Assembly: GCF_000686945.1 (NCBI RefSeq)
Contig: NZ_KK366040.1
Location: forward strand, 1-64,000
Source of the DNA: Selenomonas sp. AE3005
GTDB taxonomy: Bacteria > Bacillota > Negativicutes > Selenomonadales > Selenomonadaceae
Length of the DNA stretch: 64,000 nucleotides
Direction of reading: 5' to 3'
This document shows positions 62,216 through 64,000 of the stretch, in pieces. The notes under the pieces were generated by a model. That model was not told the DNA's origin and ran no database searches. It saw only the letters and a list, made by a program, of their open reading frames with translations. The position numbers and the translations under genes are program-made. Position 1 is the first letter of the stretch, and each line of letters starts with the position of its first letter.

Positions 62216-63358
62216 TTATTTGGCAGCAAATTCCCGGGCCGCCGCCAGTATCCGCTGAGCCACGCGCCCGGATGCCCCCGGCGGCCCCAGCTGTTCACAG
62301 GCGGCCTGCAGTTTGGCCAGCACTTCCCGGCGATGTTCCTCGCCAGGATATAATTTCTTCAGCTCTGCCGCAATATTTTCCGCCGTGACCTCATCCTGCA
62401 AAAGTTCTCTTTGAAAACTTTCGTTTAAGAGTATATTTGGCAGGCTGAAATTATCGACATGCACCAACAGTTTGCCAATGGCATAGGATACGGCTGACAG
62501 GCGGTAGAGCACTACACATGGCAGCCCTAAAAGCGCGGCCTCCATCACCACAGTTCCGGAGGTGGCCATCGCCGCGTCAGCGGCCGCCATCAGACTGTAA
62601 CGCTTTTCCGTGACCAGCGTTACCGGCACACCGGCAGCTGCGATCATTTCCTCAATGCGTTCCCGGCTGACGGTATCAGCCACCGGCAGGTAAAATACCG
62701 TAGCCGGCTTTTCCGCCAGCAGTTTTTTTGCCCCGTCCAGCATATAGGGCAGCAGCAGTTCTATCTCCTGCTTGCGGCTGCCGGGGATCATCAGCACCAC
62801 TGTTTTATCCGCCGGCATCTTAAAGTATTGCCGGGCCTCGTCCCTGGGCATTTCTGCCTGTACGGCGTCAACCAGCGGATTGCCCACAAAGGAAATCTTG
62901 GCTCCGGCGGCCTGATAAACCGGCAGCTCATGCGGAAATATCGCGATAAACTCATCAGCGATCCGGGCACAGCTTTGCGCCCGGCCTTTGCGCCAGGCCC
63001 AGGCTGATGGCGGTATATAGGAAAACACCGGGATTCCCAAAGATTTGGCTTTCCTGGCCAGCCGCCAGTTAAAATCAGGATAATCAATCAGCACCAGCAT
63101 ATCCGGCTTTTCCTCACGCATAAAATCCGTAAGGCCGGACAACAATTTATACAGACGCCGCAGGTTTACGAGTACCTCCCAAACGCCCATAACACTGTAT
63201 TCAGCAAAATTTTTATACAGGCGGACGCCGGCTGTTTCCATTCTGCTGCCGCCAAAGCCGACAAGCTCCACGGCCGGGTCTAAAGCCTTAATGGCCCGGG
63301 CAATATTCTCGCCATGTACATCGCCTGATGCTTCCCCTGCTGAAAACATTATTTTCAT
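62216..63358 (-). CDS. lpxB: Lipid-A-disaccharide synthase LpxB
   Basis: A 380-aa GT19 glycosyltransferase joining UDP-2,3-diacylglucosamine and lipid X. It starts KIMFSAGEASGDVHGENIAR, then LVLIDYPDFNWRLARKAK, YIPPSAWAWRKGRA and LMIPGSRKQEIELLLPYM; MATSGTVVMEAALLGLPCVV lies in the donor domain. It receives lipid X from the LpxI reaction encoded upstream. Confidence 0.96.
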   Translation of the reverse strand: MKIMFSAGEASGDVHGENIARAIKALDPAVELVGFGGSRMETAGVRLYKNFAEYSVMGVWEVLVNLRRLYKLLSGLTDFMREEKPDMLVLIDYPDFNWRLARKAKSLGIPVFSYIPPSAWAWRKGRAQSCARIADEFIAIFPHELPVYQAAGAKISFVGNPLVDAVQAEMPRDEARQYFKMPADKTVVLMIPGSRKQEIELLLPYMLDGAKKLLAEKPATVFYLPVADTVSRERIEEMIAAAGVPVTLVTEKRYSLMAAADAAMATSGTVVMEAALLGLPCVVLYRLSAVSYAIGKLLVHVDNFSLPNILLNESFQRELLQDEVTAENIAAELKKLYPGEEHRREVLAKLQAACEQLGPPGASGRVAQRILAAAREFAAK

Positions 63359-63410
63359 GGGCTGACCTCCTGTAAGTGTAAATACTAAACCATCCTATAT
63401 TTTAACACAA

Positions 63411-63453
63411 AAAAAGATACCGGGCATCCTTTTTTTACATCCCCGGCATCTTT
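63411..63453 (-). terminator. Terminator between lpxI and lpxB
   Basis: AAAGAT-A-CCGGG (413-424 of this kilobase) pairs with CCCGG-C-ATCTTT (63442-63453) across one mismatch, followed by a T run on the minus strand. It may reduce read-through from lpxI. Confidence 0.65.
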
Positions 63454-63461
63454 CTTCCAAA

Positions 63462-64000
63462 TCACATCGCCATAATCGTAATATCGTTAGCCTCGGCTAA
63501 GGCGATGACCTCTTCACTTTCCACGAGCAAGGTGGCCCCAGCCTCAATAACCAATGCCCTGGCCTTGGTTTCCACCATCATCTGCAGGGTTTTCAGCCCC
63601 ACGGTCGGTACATCAAAGCGGTTATCCTGTTCAGGCTTGGCGACTTTGGCCACCACAGCACCACCGCCGGCCAGCTTGCCGCCCCGCAAAATGCAGGCGT
63701 CAGTCCCTTCGATGGCCTCCAAAGCCATGACCGCCATGTCTTTTACCACTACGGTCTGGCCAACATCCATCCGGCCGATTTCCTTGGCCATCTTAAAGCC
63801 GAATTCCATATCCTTCAGCTCATCAGCCGTCGGCTGCCGCTTGGTCAGCACGCCCTTGGCGGGCATTAACTGACGAATCAGTGCCGTCTGGTCAAAAACC
63901 TCTACATCGATTTTTTTCAGCTCGTCCACAATCGCCAGCATAATCGTATCATCCTTGCGGTTGGGCAGTTTCATCAAAATCTGCATGGCTTTCAAATCCG
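63462..64000 (-). CDS. lpxI: UDP-2,3-diacylglucosamine pyrophosphatase LpxI (C-terminal part; 5' end outside the window)
   Basis: The visible 179 codons encode the LpxI catalytic C-terminal domain: LPNRKDDTIMLAIVDELKK, MDVGQTVVVKDMAVMALEAI, EGTDACILRGGKL, VAKVAKPEQDNRFDVPTVGL. LpxI hydrolyses UDP-2,3-diacylglucosamine to lipid X and UMP, replacing LpxH in organisms of this kind. The frame is open to the right edge, where about 90 N-terminal residues would follow. A TTG near 63995 is internal, not the start. Confidence 0.93.
   Translation of the reverse strand, partial: DLKAMQILMKLPNRKDDTIMLAIVDELKKIDVEVFDQTALIRQLMPAKGVLTKRQPTADELKDMEFGFKMAKEIGRMDVGQTVVVKDMAVMALEAIEGTDACILRGGKLAGGGAVVAKVAKPEQDNRFDVPTVGLKTLQMMVETKARALVIEAGATLLVESEEVIALAEANDITIMAM

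Overview
The window comes from a diderm Firmicute, most likely Negativicutes and probably close to Selenomonas (Selenomonadaceae). It has an almost complete Gram-negative lipid A/Kdo/Lpt gene set beside Firmicutes-type genes and signals: TelA-XpaC, RlmH, WalJ-type hydrolase, a T-box leader and a YdjGHI-like operon. The genus is inferred from gene content; no rRNA sequence is visible.

Layout. 1-0.3 kb: tandem promoters and leader of an rRNA operon that runs off the left edge (minus strand). 0.36-9.9 kb: housekeeping genes (PASTA class B PBP, telA, xpaC/TM2, rlmH, htrA, walJ, pyk) and an orphan FliD-like protein. 9.9-16.8 kb: a scrambled accessory zone with a small RHH protein, manC/manB debris, DUF4160-DUF2442, vapBC, an IS4 remnant, two broken glf copies, and higBA lodged inside a CDP-sugar operon. 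13.4-38.1 kb: a mosaic O-antigen/capsule locus on the minus strand. It encodes CDP-6-deoxyhexose (rfbF, rfbG, RmlC-like epimerase, SDR), UDP-L-FucNAc (capE, capF, capG), UDP-GlcA/GalA (ugd, 4-epimerase) and UDP-4-amino-4,6-dideoxy-GlcNAc (pglF-like, aminotransferase) synthesis, a PglC-like initiating sugar transferase, several glycosyltransferases, Wzx and Wzy. Many genes here are truncated or frameshifted, and the glycosyltransferase, wzx and wzy genes are visibly richer in A+T than the nucleotide-sugar genes.

38.3-43.7 kb: an XRE regulator divergent from the locus, an MFS transporter behind a T-box leader, and a YdjH/YdjG/YdjI-like membrane operon. 43.8-45.95 kb: tRNA-Gly(CCC) whose 3' 50 bp is repeated 2.03 kb downstream, bounding a small island of Rpn-type nuclease genes and structured repeats. 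46-64 kb: a long minus-strand envelope gene train that reads in transcription order lpxI, lpxB, msbA, waaA-lpxK fusion, kdsB, kdsA, kdsD, kdsC, lpxL, lptC, lptA, lptB, lptF/G-type permease, DUF3084, yqgF-like, comEB, wecA, wecB, atpZ.

Together the right half makes Kdo-lipid A and exports LPS, while the centre makes the O-chain precursors, assembles and flips them. The most unusual points are the tRNA-bounded island without an integrase, the T-box in front of an MFS transporter, the A8 tract that splits a glycosyltransferase, a 143-bp MITE-like element, a palindrome shared by two adjacent toxin-antitoxin-like cassettes, and a 37-bp dispersed repeat.
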